From: Sphingobacteriia bacterium
GTDB taxonomy: Bacteria; Bacteroidota; Bacteroidia; Chitinophagales; Chitinophagaceae
DNA: 64,000 nucleotides
Reading direction: 5' to 3'
Assembly (NCBI GenBank): GCA_017304675.1
Contig: JAFKLS010000016.1
Location: 620,001 to 684,000 of the forward strand
Part shown: piece by piece, positions 41,485 to 49,904 of the stretch
Layout of the letters: each line of letters begins with the position of its first letter
Position numbering within the stretch: the stretch's first letter is position 1
Notes under the pieces: model-generated
The model's database searches: none
Seen by the model: the letters and a program-made list of their open reading frames with translations, nothing else
Told to the model about the DNA's origin: nothing
Made by a program: the position numbers and the translations under genes

Positions 41485-43854
41485 ATGAGAAAATGGCTTT
41501 TATTAATGATGTTGGGCGGAGCCGGGGGAGCAAATGCCCAAAACATCATGAACAATCCTACCAGTAATCATGGCAACAAATTTGAACAGTTGGGTACAAT
41601 ATTATCAACTCCCAACGAGTACAGAACGGCCAGTGGCGCGCCGGGCCCCAAATATTGGCAACAACGCTGCGATTATAACATTAAAGCCAATCTGGACGAG
41701 AAAAAGCTGGTTTTAACAGGCAGTGAAACCATTACTTATTTTAATAATTCTCCGGATGCATTAACTTATTTGTGGCTACAGTTGGATGAAAACGAACACA
41801 GTACTGTAAACAATGCCAATTATCAAAACAGTTCTTCTTTAGGGAACCAATTATCTGTTCAGCAACTGGACAGGATGGCAGAAGCCAAAACAGACAACGG
41901 TTACGGGCATATTATTACAAAAATAACAGATGCAGCAGGAACAACTTTAAAATACACGATCAATAAAACAATGATGCGTGTAGAATTGCCTGCCATTTTA
42001 AAACCAGGGCAGCAGTTTGTATTTAATATAGATTGGCATTATAAAATATCAGACCGTTTAAGCATGGGCGGCCGTGGTGGTTATGAATACTTTCCTGAAG
42101 ATGGGAATTATTTATTTACTATGACCCAATGGTACCCTCGCTTATGTGTTTACAGCGATTTTCAGGGATGGCAGAACCACCAGTTTACCGGTCGTGGTGA
42201 GTTTGCTTTAACTTTCGGAAACTTTAAAGTGCAAATGACTGTTCCTGCAGATCACGTAATAATGGCAACAGGCCAGTGCCAGAACTATGATCAGGTACTA
42301 ACTGCCGGCCAATTAAAAAGATGGAATGAAGCACAAAATGCGAAAGAGCCTGTTGAAGTGGTAACTTTAGACGAAGCGAAAAAAAGAGAAACAGAAAAAT
42401 CATCGGCCACAAAAACATGGGTATTTACAGCTAATAATGTTCGTGATTTTGCCTGGGGGTCTTCCCGTAAATTTATATGGGATGCTATGCCTGCAATGGT
42501 AGAAGGCAAAAAGGTAATGTGTATGAGTGCTTATGGTAAAGAAGCTTATGGTTTGTACAGAAAGTTCTCCACCAAAGCAGTGGCACATACCATTAAATCA
42601 TATTCAAAACTTTCTATTCCATACCCATATCCTGTAGCACAAAGTATAGAAGCAAGTAATGGTATGGAATATCCCATGATCTGTTTCAATTACGGAAGAA
42701 CAGAAAAAGATGGTACATATAGCGAGAATGTGAAAAATGGTATGCTCGGCGTGATTATTCATGAAGTAGGCCATAATTTTTTCCCGATGATTGTAAACAG
42801 CGATGAAAGGCAGTGGAGTTGGATGGATGAAGGATTGAACACATTTTGCCAATTCATTACAGAACAACTTTACGATAATAAATTCCCGTCTCGCAGAGGC
42901 CCGGCTTTATATATAACAGACTATATGAAACTGCCAAAAGACCAGTTGGAGCCGATTATGACCAATAGTGAAAATATTGTTCAGTTCGGTCCTAATGCAT
43001 ATTCCAAACCTGCAACGGGTTTAAATATTCTTCGCGAAACCATTATGGGCAGGGAGCTATTTGATTACGCTTTTAAAGAATATGCTCGCCGCTGGGCATT
43101 TAAGCACCCAACACCGGCAGATTTCTTTAGAACAATGGAAGATGCCAGTGCTGAAGATTTAGACTGGTTTTGGAGAGGCTGGTTTTATGGAATTGAACCC
43201 TGCGATATTGCTCTTGAGTCTGTAAAACATGTTGTAATAGATAACGGTAATAATGTTACCGGCACCAATGGAAGGCCTGCTGTAACAAGAAGCATAGATA
43301 AACCGATAGTTAATGAATTTGATGATATCACAAAAGTGAGAAACAGGAACGATAAGAATATTGTTTTTTTAACAGATGCAGATACAAGCCTGAGAGATTT
43401 TTATTGGAAATATGATAGGGGTATTGTAGCATACGATTCTGCTGTTAAGGTTACAATACCAGCTTCCGGCGGGGCAGAAGTGGCAGGTGCAGATGATAAG
43501 GCCAAATATGCAGGCACTCACTTATACGAAATAGTTTTTACAAACAAAGGCGGGTTAGTGATGCCAATTATTGTTCGCTTTACTTTTGCCGATGGCTCTT
43601 TTCAGGATGAAAGAATACCTGCGCAGGTATGGCGTTTAAACGAAAATAAAGTAACCAAAGTGTTTATGACCGGCAAAGAGGCTGTTAGTATTAAACTGGA
43701 TCCCATGAAAGAAACAGCAGATATTGATGAAAGCAATAATAGTTGGCCAAAGATAGATGAACCTTCTAAATTGCAATTGTTCAAGAGTGGTAACATTAAC
43801 AGAAGAAACCCGCCTGCAATTGCTAACCCTATGCAAAAACTGGGTGGAAAATAA
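41485..43854 (+). CDS. M1-family metallopeptidase (secreted aminopeptidase)
   Basis: The protein has 789 residues. A signal peptide (MRKWLLLMMLGGAGGANAQ) is followed by an M1 N-terminal beta domain and the catalytic domain with zinc motif HEVGHNFFP and the downstream glutamate in DEGLNTFCQF. Unlike classical aminopeptidases N, the exopeptidase GxMEN box reads GMEYP. It would degrade peptides in the periplasm or outside. Sequence beyond about 600 forms a C-terminal domain with RFTFADGSFQDERIPAQVWR. The gene ends at a strong terminator. Confidence 0.9.
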   Translation: MRKWLLLMMLGGAGGANAQNIMNNPTSNHGNKFEQLGTILSTPNEYRTASGAPGPKYWQQRCDYNIKANLDEKKLVLTGSETITYFNNSPDALTYLWLQLDENEHSTVNNANYQNSSSLGNQLSVQQLDRMAEAKTDNGYGHIITKITDAAGTTLKYTINKTMMRVELPAILKPGQQFVFNIDWHYKISDRLSMGGRGGYEYFPEDGNYLFTMTQWYPRLCVYSDFQGWQNHQFTGRGEFALTFGNFKVQMTVPADHVIMATGQCQNYDQVLTAGQLKRWNEAQNAKEPVEVVTLDEAKKRETEKSSATKTWVFTANNVRDFAWGSSRKFIWDAMPAMVEGKKVMCMSAYGKEAYGLYRKFSTKAVAHTIKSYSKLSIPYPYPVAQSIEASNGMEYPMICFNYGRTEKDGTYSENVKNGMLGVIIHEVGHNFFPMIVNSDERQWSWMDEGLNTFCQFITEQLYDNKFPSRRGPALYITDYMKLPKDQLEPIMTNSENIVQFGPNAYSKPATGLNILRETIMGRELFDYAFKEYARRWAFKHPTPADFFRTMEDASAEDLDWFWRGWFYGIEPCDIALESVKHVVIDNGNNVTGTNGRPAVTRSIDKPIVNEFDDITKVRNRNDKNIVFLTDADTSLRDFYWKYDRGIVAYDSAVKVTIPASGGAEVAGADDKAKYAGTHLYEIVFTNKGGLVMPIIVRFTFADGSFQDERIPAQVWRLNENKVTKVFMTGKEAVSIKLDPMKETADIDESNNSWPKIDEPSKLQLFKSGNINRRNPPAIANPMQKLGGK

Positions 43855-43877
43855 AATATAAGCAATAAGCTACCAAT

Positions 43878-43909
43878 AAAAAAGCCCCTGAATGTTCAGG
43901 GGCTTTTTT
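43878..43909. terminator. Bidirectional terminator between M1 peptidase and ECF sigma genes
   Basis: Perfect 15-base arms at 43878-43892 and 43895-43909, with a GCCCCTGAA core and A/T tracts on both sides. The two genes converge here. Confidence 0.9.
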
Positions 43910-43928
43910 ATTCATCCAAATACCTTCG

Positions 43929-44507
43929 CTACAATGCCAGTTGGTTTTCCATCATTATTTTTCTTAAGTTAATTAATCCATAGCGCATGCGTCCTAATGC
44001 CGTGTTGATACTGGTATTTGTAAGCTCAGCTATTTCTTTAAAGCTTAAATCGGCGTAATGCCTTAATACAATTACCTCTCTTTGTTCTTGTGGTAAAAGT
44101 GCAAGCATTCTTTGCAGGCTGTTATTAGTTTGTTCTTTGGTTATTTGGGTGTCAGCAGGTTCAGAATTGGGGGTAAATGTTTCAAAAACAGCGCTATCAT
44201 CGCTGGAGATGATCTTTGTTCTTTTTATTTTTCTAAAATAATCTACACAAAGGTTGTGTGCAATACGTAAAGCCCACTGAACAAATTTGCCCTCCTCGTT
44301 ATAACGATTACTTCTCAACGTATCTATCACTTTAATAAATACATCCTGAAAAAGGTCTTCTGCAAGGTGTTTGTCTTTTACGAGAAAGAAGATAGAAGTG
44401 TAAATCTTGTCCTTATATCGTTCAATAAGCACTTCCAAGGCAGACTGATTGCCTTGTTGAAACGAACGAATTAATTCATTATCCAACGCCTGGGTTAGCG
44501 ATTTCAT
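43929..44507 (-). CDS. ECF RNA polymerase sigma factor
   Basis: The protein has 192 residues. Sigma-70 region 2 has HLAEDLFQDVFIKVIDTLR and WALRIAHNLCVDYFRK; region 4 has LPQEQREVIVLRHYADLSFKEIAELTNTSINTALGRMRYG. There is no adjacent anti-sigma gene in view, unlike many ECF systems. It belongs to the group common in Bacteroidota that responds to envelope signals. It is divergent from uvrA with 229 bases between the starts. Confidence 0.92.
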   Translation of the reverse strand: MKSLTQALDNELIRSFQQGNQSALEVLIERYKDKIYTSIFFLVKDKHLAEDLFQDVFIKVIDTLRSNRYNEEGKFVQWALRIAHNLCVDYFRKIKRTKIISSDDSAVFETFTPNSEPADTQITKEQTNNSLQRMLALLPQEQREVIVLRHYADLSFKEIAELTNTSINTALGRMRYGLINLRKIMMENQLAL

Positions 44508-44640
44508 AACAGTACGGTTTTTAAAAAAGGTTCATTTAAAACGGATAGGATAGTTGGATAGGCAACCGAAACAGGAATAACATGTTTCAATTCCGTCACC
44601 AAATTAAATAACAGATTTTGCTTCTCTGTCTTTTATCGCT

Positions 44641-44665
44641 GCTTGTGAAAAAGTATTTCACAAGC
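44641..44665. promoter_or_regulatory. Perfect 10-base hairpin upstream of uvrA
   Basis: GCTTGTGAAA (44641-44650) and TTTCACAAGC (44656-44665) flank AAGTA. A second pair GAAACA/TGTTTC lies at 44568-44573 and 44583-44588. Both are in the divergent sigma-factor/uvrA gap and may be operators; no T tract follows. Confidence 0.5.
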
Positions 44666-44736
44666 ATGGTTGATATTCACATTTTTTTAGCGGCTTCTAA
44701 AACATTACTGAAAATATTCTGTTTATTTGTTCAGCC

Positions 44737-47565
44737 ATGTCTAAGGAACACTCAATACGCAACACTTCTCCAAAAGAAGATAGCATTCTTGTAAAGGGAG
44801 CAAGAACACATAATCTCAAAAACATAACGGTAGCATTTCCACGCAATAAGTTTATTGTAGTAACAGGTGTTAGCGGAAGCGGCAAATCTTCCTTAACCAT
44901 TGATACACTTTTTGCTGAAGGGCAGCGTCGTTATGCTGAGAGCTTAAGCGCATATGCCCGGCAGTTTATGGCCAGGATGAACAAACCTGATGTTGATTAT
45001 ATTCATGGCTTATCTCCTGCAATAGCCATAGAGCAGAAAGTAATTACCAGAACACCGCGCAGTACGGTAGGAAGCATGACAGAAATTTACGATTACCTGC
45101 GTTTGTTATATGCCCGAATAGGTAAAACCATTTCGCCTGTTAGTGGCAGAATAGTAAAAAAAGATGATGTTACCGATGTTGTAAAAACAATACAAAGCTT
45201 ACCTGCCACAACCAAAGTACTTATGCTTGTTGTGTTTAAACAGCATGCCAAAAGAGATATAAAAGAAGAGCTAAATATTTTAATGCAGAAAGGGTTTAGC
45301 AGGTTACTGCTTGCTGGTAAAAAGTTGCAGGAGAGTGAGTTGATTAGGATTGAAGAATTGTTAGAATTGAATGATAAGCAACTTAAAGAAAAACTTGTAA
45401 GCGGAAACTTGCAACATGAAACATTTGTTTTGGTAGACAGAATTGTTACTAAAGAAGTGTTTGATGAGGATGATCTTCACAGGCTAAGCGATTCTGTAGG
45501 CACTGCTTTTTACGAAGGTGAGGGTGAGATGCTATTACAATTGAACGATAAAGAGCAAAAGCACTTTAGCAATAAGTTTGAATTAGATGGCATTCAGTTT
45601 GAAGAGCCGGTGCCTAATTTGTTCTCTTTCAATAATCCTTACGGGGCGTGCCCTACTTGCGAAGGATTTAGCCAGGTATTGGGAATAGATAAAGATCTCG
45701 TAATAGCCGATACAAGATTGAGTATATACGATGGTGCCGTAGCTCCGTGGAAAGGTGAAAAGTTGGGTTGGTGGCGTGAGCAATTTATTAAGAATGCAAA
45801 AGGTTTTCCGGTACATAAACCCATAGCAGATTTAACTAATGAGCAATACCATCAATTATGGAAAGGCGTTGGAAATGCTTATGGCATCGACGATTTTTTT
45901 AAGGAGGTAGAACAGAATCTTTATAAAGTTCAATACCGTGTATTGCTAAGCAGGTACAGAGGCAGAACCACCTGCCCGGATTGTAAAGGGTACCGTTTAA
46001 GAAAAGAAGCTTTATATGTAAAGGTCGGCGATAAACATATTGGCGAATTATGCGAGATGCAAACAAAAGACCTGAAAAAATGGTTTGATGGATTAAAAAC
46101 AGGTATACACGATGAGCAGATTGCTAAAAGAATATTAATAGAAATACACCAGCGTTTACAAACTTTAATTGATGTAGGGCTGGGCTACTTAACATTAAAC
46201 CGGTTGGCTAATTCTTTAAGCGGTGGTGAAAGCCAACGTATACAATTAACGAGAAGCCTGGGTTCTAACCTTACCAATTCATTGTACATTTTAGATGAAC
46301 CTTCCATAGGGTTGCACTCAAGAGATACGGTGCAATTAATACATGTGCTAGAAAATCTTCGCAATTTGGGTAATACGGTGGTAGTGGTAGAGCATGATGA
46401 AATGATGATGCGTAAAGCAGATCATATTATAGATATGGGGCCATTAGCTTCTCATTTGGGAGGAGAAGTGATTGCTGAGGGTAATTACGATTCAATCATT
46501 AAAAATAAAAAAAGCTTAACCGGCCAATACCTTAAAGGTGATTTAAAGATTGAATTGCCCAAACAAACCCGCAAATGGAACAGGAGTATTACTGTTGAGG
46601 GTGCGAGGCAAAACAATCTTAAAAACATTACCGTACAATTTCCTTTGCAGGTATTATGTGCTGTAAGCGGTGTTAGCGGAAGTGGCAAAACAACATTGGT
46701 AAAACAAATTTTATACCCTGCCCTAAAGAAAAATAAGGGAGAATTTGTAGATAAAGTGGGCCTTCATAAAGCCATTACCGGTGATGTTGAATTCATTGAT
46801 CAGGTAGAACTGATAGACCAAAACCCTATTGGCAAATCATCCAGAAGCAATCCGGTTACTTATATTAAAGCCTATGATGAAATAAGAGACCTTTTTGCGA
46901 AGCAGGCACTTTCTAAAATAAGAGGCTTTTTACCCAAACATTTCTCTTTTAATGTAGATGGAGGCAGGTGCGATGCCTGTAAGGGAGAAGGAGAACAAAT
47001 TGTAGAAATGCAGTTTTTGGCCGATGTACACCTTACCTGTGAGGTATGTAACGGTAAAAAATTCAAGGAAGAGGTACTAGAAGTGCTGTATAACGGGAAA
47101 AATATTTACGATGTGTTAGAAATGAGTGTAGACGAGTCTCTTACTTTCTTTAAAGAAGAAAAGGCAATTGTGAAAGCGATACAACCACTTCAAAACGTAG
47201 GGTTAGGATATATAAAACTAGGCCAATCTTCCGATACATTATCCGGGGGAGAAGCTCAAAGGGTAAAACTGGCCAGTTTTTTGGGCAAAGGAAAAGGGCA
47301 TGGGCATATTGTATTCATTTTTGATGAGCCTACAACAGGGCTTCATTTTCACGATATTCAAAAATTACTATCTTCCTTTAATGCTTTAATAGACCAGGGG
47401 CACTCAATTATAGTAATTGAACACAATACCGATGTATTGAAAGCAGCCGATTGGATTATAGATCTGGGCCCGGAAGCAGGCGTAGATGGCGGAAATTTGG
47501 TATATGCCGGGGTGCCGGCCAAGCTGAAAAATGAGCCTAAAAGCCATACCGGCAGGTTTCTTTAA
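44737..47565 (+). CDS. uvrA: Excinuclease ABC subunit UvrA
   Basis: The protein has 942 residues with two ABC ATPase modules. Walker A motifs are GVSGSGKSSLTIDT near 46 and GVSGSGKTTLVKQI near 647; signature LSGGESQRIQL near 495 and LSGGEAQRVKLA near 835; and zinc-finger CPTC/CPDC plus CDAC/CEVC pairs. It scans DNA with UvrB for damage in nucleotide excision repair. Length fits bacterial UvrA. It lies directly upstream of infA, which is unusual for that operon, with 109 bases between. Confidence 0.95.
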   Translation: MSKEHSIRNTSPKEDSILVKGARTHNLKNITVAFPRNKFIVVTGVSGSGKSSLTIDTLFAEGQRRYAESLSAYARQFMARMNKPDVDYIHGLSPAIAIEQKVITRTPRSTVGSMTEIYDYLRLLYARIGKTISPVSGRIVKKDDVTDVVKTIQSLPATTKVLMLVVFKQHAKRDIKEELNILMQKGFSRLLLAGKKLQESELIRIEELLELNDKQLKEKLVSGNLQHETFVLVDRIVTKEVFDEDDLHRLSDSVGTAFYEGEGEMLLQLNDKEQKHFSNKFELDGIQFEEPVPNLFSFNNPYGACPTCEGFSQVLGIDKDLVIADTRLSIYDGAVAPWKGEKLGWWREQFIKNAKGFPVHKPIADLTNEQYHQLWKGVGNAYGIDDFFKEVEQNLYKVQYRVLLSRYRGRTTCPDCKGYRLRKEALYVKVGDKHIGELCEMQTKDLKKWFDGLKTGIHDEQIAKRILIEIHQRLQTLIDVGLGYLTLNRLANSLSGGESQRIQLTRSLGSNLTNSLYILDEPSIGLHSRDTVQLIHVLENLRNLGNTVVVVEHDEMMMRKADHIIDMGPLASHLGGEVIAEGNYDSIIKNKKSLTGQYLKGDLKIELPKQTRKWNRSITVEGARQNNLKNITVQFPLQVLCAVSGVSGSGKTTLVKQILYPALKKNKGEFVDKVGLHKAITGDVEFIDQVELIDQNPIGKSSRSNPVTYIKAYDEIRDLFAKQALSKIRGFLPKHFSFNVDGGRCDACKGEGEQIVEMQFLADVHLTCEVCNGKKFKEEVLEVLYNGKNIYDVLEMSVDESLTFFKEEKAIVKAIQPLQNVGLGYIKLGQSSDTLSGGEAQRVKLASFLGKGKGHGHIVFIFDEPTTGLHFHDIQKLLSSFNALIDQGHSIIVIEHNTDVLKAADWIIDLGPEAGVDGGNLVYAGVPAKLKNEPKSHTGRFL

Positions 47566-47650
47566 CCCCTTTTTTAAAGAAAATTGTAAAATAAATCCAC
47601 ATTAAGCAAGAATTTTTACACAAAATTTTCATATTTCAGTTGGTTTCTAA

Positions 47651-47658
47651 TATCTTTG
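47651..47658 (+). promoter_or_regulatory. -7 element of the infA-rplQ operon
   Basis: TATCTTTG, followed by C, fits TAnnTTTG and lies 17-24 bases before the infA ATG at 47675. A clear -33 TTG is lacking in the AT-rich stretch upstream. It suggests the alpha operon has its own promoter. Confidence 0.6.
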
Positions 47659-47674
47659 CAACCCCAAAAACCAT

Positions 47675-47893
47675 ATGTCGAAACAACAACTCATTAAACA
47701 GGACGGAGTAATCTTAGAAGCGTTAAGTAACGCTATGTTCAGGGTGAAGTTAGAGAACGGTCATGAAATTTTGGCTACGATCTCTGGCAAAATGAGAATG
47801 AACTACATCAGGATTTTGCCGGGAGATAAGGTGGGGGTAGAGATGAGTCCGTATGATTTAACAAGGGGTAGAATTATTTTTAGGTATAAATAA
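47675..47893 (+). CDS. infA: Translation initiation factor IF-1
   Basis: The 72-residue OB-fold protein opens [17 protein letters not shown] and has [20 protein letters not shown] and the end [13 protein letters not shown] typical of IF-1. It guides initiator tRNA to the P site with IF-2 and IF-3. It is first in an operon with rpmJ, rpsM, rpsK, rpsD, rpoA and rplQ. In relatives it usually follows secY and map; here uvrA is the upstream neighbour, so the operon is split at this point. Confidence 0.96.
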   Translation: MSKQQLIKQDGVILEALSNAMFRVKLENGHEILATISGKMRMNYIRILPGDKVGVEMSPYDLTRGRIIFRYK

Positions 47894-47927
47894 ACAAGCT
47901 GAAGGCGTAAAGCTGTAAGCTCAAAGC
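47893..47927. repeat. Heptamer array between infA and rpmJ
   Basis: Five steps of seven: AACAAGC, TGAAGGC, GTAAAGC, TGTAAGC and TCAAAGC. Consensus is TGAAAGC. It fills the gap and stops nine bases before the rpmJ ATG. Confidence 0.7.
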
Positions 47928-47935
47928 AAATAACA

Positions 47936-48052
47936 ATGAAAGTAAGAGCATCCATCAAAAAACGTAGTGCCGACTGCAAGATTGTTCGCAGGAAAGGCAA
48001 ATTGTACATTGTTAACAAAAAGAATCCTCGTTTTAAACAAAGACAAGGATAA
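47936..48052 (+). CDS. rpmJ: 50S ribosomal protein L36
   Basis: A 38-residue gene that is easy to miss because of its size. It starts [20 protein letters not shown] and ends [10 protein letters not shown], with the zinc-binding cysteine partly retained (one Cys is visible at residue 14), so it is the cysteine-poor form of L36. It is basic and lies between infA and rpsM as usual. The start ATG is nine bases after the heptamer array. Confidence 0.93.
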   Translation: MKVRASIKKRSADCKIVRRKGKLYIVNKKNPRFKQRQG

Positions 48053-48053
48053 T

Positions 48054-48088
48054 CAGAAATTAAAAATTAAAAATTAGAAATTCATAAT
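48054..48088. repeat. Heptamer array between rpmJ and rpsM
   Basis: CAGAAAT, TAAAAAT, TAAAAAT, TAGAAAT and TCATAAT follow in steps of seven, ending one base before the rpsM ATG at 48090. Confidence 0.75.
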
Positions 48089-48089
48089 T

Positions 48090-48470
48090 ATGGCTCGTAT
48101 TGCCGGTATCGATTTACCAAAAAACAAGAGAGGAGAGATTGGCCTAACCTATATTTATGGAATTGGCCGTTCTACTGCACAATACATTCTTACCAAAGCC
48201 GGTGTGGATCTGGATAAGAAAGTTAGTCAATGGAATGATGATGAGCAGGCTGCTATTCGTAACATCATTAATGAAGAACTGAAAGTTGAAGGTGCATTGC
48301 GCAGTGAAACTCAAATGAACATTAAACGTTTGTTGGATATTGCTTGTTACCGCGGATTACGCCACAGAAAAGGATTACCGGTTCGTGGTCAGCGTACTAA
48401 AACAAACAGCCGTACCAGAAAAGGGAAACGTAAAACAGTTGCCGGTAAAAAGAAGGCACCTAAAAAATAG
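48090..48470 (+). CDS. rpsM: 30S ribosomal protein S13
   Basis: The 126-residue protein opens [21 protein letters not shown], has the helix-two-turns-helix ([15 protein letters not shown]) and the basic tail [20 protein letters not shown] typical of S13. It binds 16S rRNA and contacts tRNA. It belongs to the alpha operon. A hairpin lies in the next gap. Confidence 0.96.
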   Translation: MARIAGIDLPKNKRGEIGLTYIYGIGRSTAQYILTKAGVDLDKKVSQWNDDEQAAIRNIINEELKVEGALRSETQMNIKRLLDIACYRGLRHRKGLPVRGQRTKTNSRTRKGKRKTVAGKKKAPKK

Positions 48471-48478
48471 TATAATTA

Positions 48479-48508
48479 CAAAGTTCGAATTTTGCAATTC
48501 GAATTTTG
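48479..48508. promoter_or_regulatory. 13-base hairpin in the rpsM-rpsK gap
   Basis: A stem pairs 48479-48491 with 48496-48508 (core TTCGAATT/AATTCGAA, one G-T wobble) around TTGC, and the right arm ends near a T tract. It resembles a weak terminator or attenuator inside the operon. Confidence 0.55.
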
Positions 48509-48591
48509 TTTTTTATAAACTCGCTGGATAGTTCTGAAAAATTCAGAAAAGGAGGCGATAATTTTAAGAAGATTACCTCAAAAAAATTAAC

Positions 48592-49002
48592 ATGGCAAAA
48601 CCAGCAAAGGCACAAAACAGCGCGAAGGCTGTAGCAAAAAAAAGAATCGTGAAGGTTGATGCAGCAGGAGATGTACACATTAATGCAACATTCAACAATT
48701 TAATTATCGCTTTTACCAACAAGCAGGGGCAAGTTATTTCTTGGTCTTCTGCAGGTAAAATGGGATTTCGTGGTTCTAAAAAGAACACTCCGTATGCCGC
48801 TCAAATGGCAGCAGCAGATGCGGCTAAAGTGGCAAGTGAAGCAGGATTAAAAAGAGTAGATGTTTACGTTAAAGGCCCCGGTGCAGGTAGAGAAGGTGCT
48901 ATACGTTCTATTGCACAAAGTGGTATTGAAGTTACTTCTATTAAAGATGTTACTCCTTTGCCTCATAATGGTTGTCGCCCTCCCAAAGCAAGAAGAGTTT
49001 AA
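48592..49002 (+). CDS. rpsK: 30S ribosomal protein S11
   Basis: The 136-residue protein has an N-terminal Ala/Lys-rich extension (about 22 residues), then the S11 fold with [39 protein letters not shown] and the end [15 protein letters not shown]. It binds the platform of 16S rRNA. The extension is longer than in E. coli, common in Bacteroidota. Confidence 0.96.
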   Translation: MAKPAKAQNSAKAVAKKRIVKVDAAGDVHINATFNNLIIAFTNKQGQVISWSSAGKMGFRGSKKNTPYAAQMAAADAAKVASEAGLKRVDVYVKGPGAGREGAIRSIAQSGIEVTSIKDVTPLPHNGCRPPKARRV

Positions 49003-49003
49003 T

Positions 49004-49077
49004 GATAATAATGAGTTAAGAGTTATGTACGAAGAATTAAATTTTAATGCATAACTCTTAATTCATAACTCATAATT
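49004..49077. repeat. Mirrored heptamer units, rpsK to rpsD gap
   Basis: Right units CATAACT, CTTAATT, CATAACT and CATAATT (49050-49077) face left units GATAATA, ATGAGTT, AAGAGTT and ATGTACG (49004-49031). GAGTTAAGAGTTATG on the left pairs with the right half at 14 of 15 positions, giving a potential stem. Confidence 0.75.
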
Positions 49078-49185
49078 TTTTGAAGCCAAAGGCTTTCATT
49101 TACTAAAAGGTTGCTCAATTAATTTTTTACGATTTTTTACCGATTGTAGCAACGAACCCTAAAAAAATCGAAATGAAAAAAAACT

Positions 49186-49791
49186 ATGGCACGTTACACT
49201 GGTCCTAAGACCAAAATTTCTCGCATTTTTGGCGAACCTATTTTAGGGAACGCAAAGTATTTAACTAAAAACAGTAACCCTCCAGGGCAGCACGGTGCAG
49301 CTCGTAAACGTAAGAGTTTGGGTGAATACGCTTTACAGTTAAAAGAAAAGCAAAAAGCCAAATACACTTATGGTGTATTGGAACGCCAGTTCCGTAAAAC
49401 CTTTGAAGAAGCTGCACGTATTAAAGGTGTTACCGGTGAAAACCTGATTAAATTATTAGAAGCTCGTTTAGACAACACTGTTTATCGTTTGGGTTTAACA
49501 GCCAGCAGGCCAGAAGCAAGGCAATTGGTTAGCCATAAACATATTACAGTAAACGGGGAAATTGTAAATGTTCCTTCTTATCAGTTAAAAGCAGGCGATA
49601 TTATTGGATATGCTCCTAAGAGTGTAAACAACTCGTCTGTATTGAGCAAAGTTCGTGGCAAGAATCCTAAATTCTCTTGGATTGACTGGAACGAAACTGA
49701 AAAGAAAGGTACTTTTATAGCTTATCCTGAAAGGGAAAGTGTTCCTGAAAATATTAAGGAACAACTAATTGTAGAGTTGTACTCTAAATAA
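49186..49791 (+). CDS. rpsD: 30S ribosomal protein S4
   Basis: The 201-residue protein opens MARYTGPKTKISRIFGEP, has the S4 RNA-binding core (LEARLDNTVYRLGLTASRPEARQLVSHKHITVNG) and the C-terminal YPERESVPENIKEQLIVELYSK. It starts 30S assembly and in other bacteria represses its own operon. A 183-base gap with a heptamer array precedes it. The N-terminal zinc cysteines are absent, as in many C-minus S4 proteins. Confidence 0.96.
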   Translation: MARYTGPKTKISRIFGEPILGNAKYLTKNSNPPGQHGAARKRKSLGEYALQLKEKQKAKYTYGVLERQFRKTFEEAARIKGVTGENLIKLLEARLDNTVYRLGLTASRPEARQLVSHKHITVNGEIVNVPSYQLKAGDIIGYAPKSVNNSSVLSKVRGKNPKFSWIDWNETEKKGTFIAYPERESVPENIKEQLIVELYSK

Positions 49792-49794
49792 GCC

Positions 49795-49870
49795 TTTTAG
49801 CTGATAGCTAATTGAAGGTACAAGTGTGCGACGCAACAGTTGTTGAAAGCTGCACAAAGCCGATAACAAA
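49795..49870. repeat. Weak heptamer-like stretch, rpsD to rpoA gap
   Basis: The gap starts TTTTAGC, TGATAGC and TGAAAGC-type units recur near 49844 with TGCACAA. Phase is less regular than in the other arrays, so this is a partial or eroded member. Confidence 0.35.
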
Positions 49871-49904
49871 ATTTAATACAAACCAATAAAACACGGAGTA
49901 TAAA

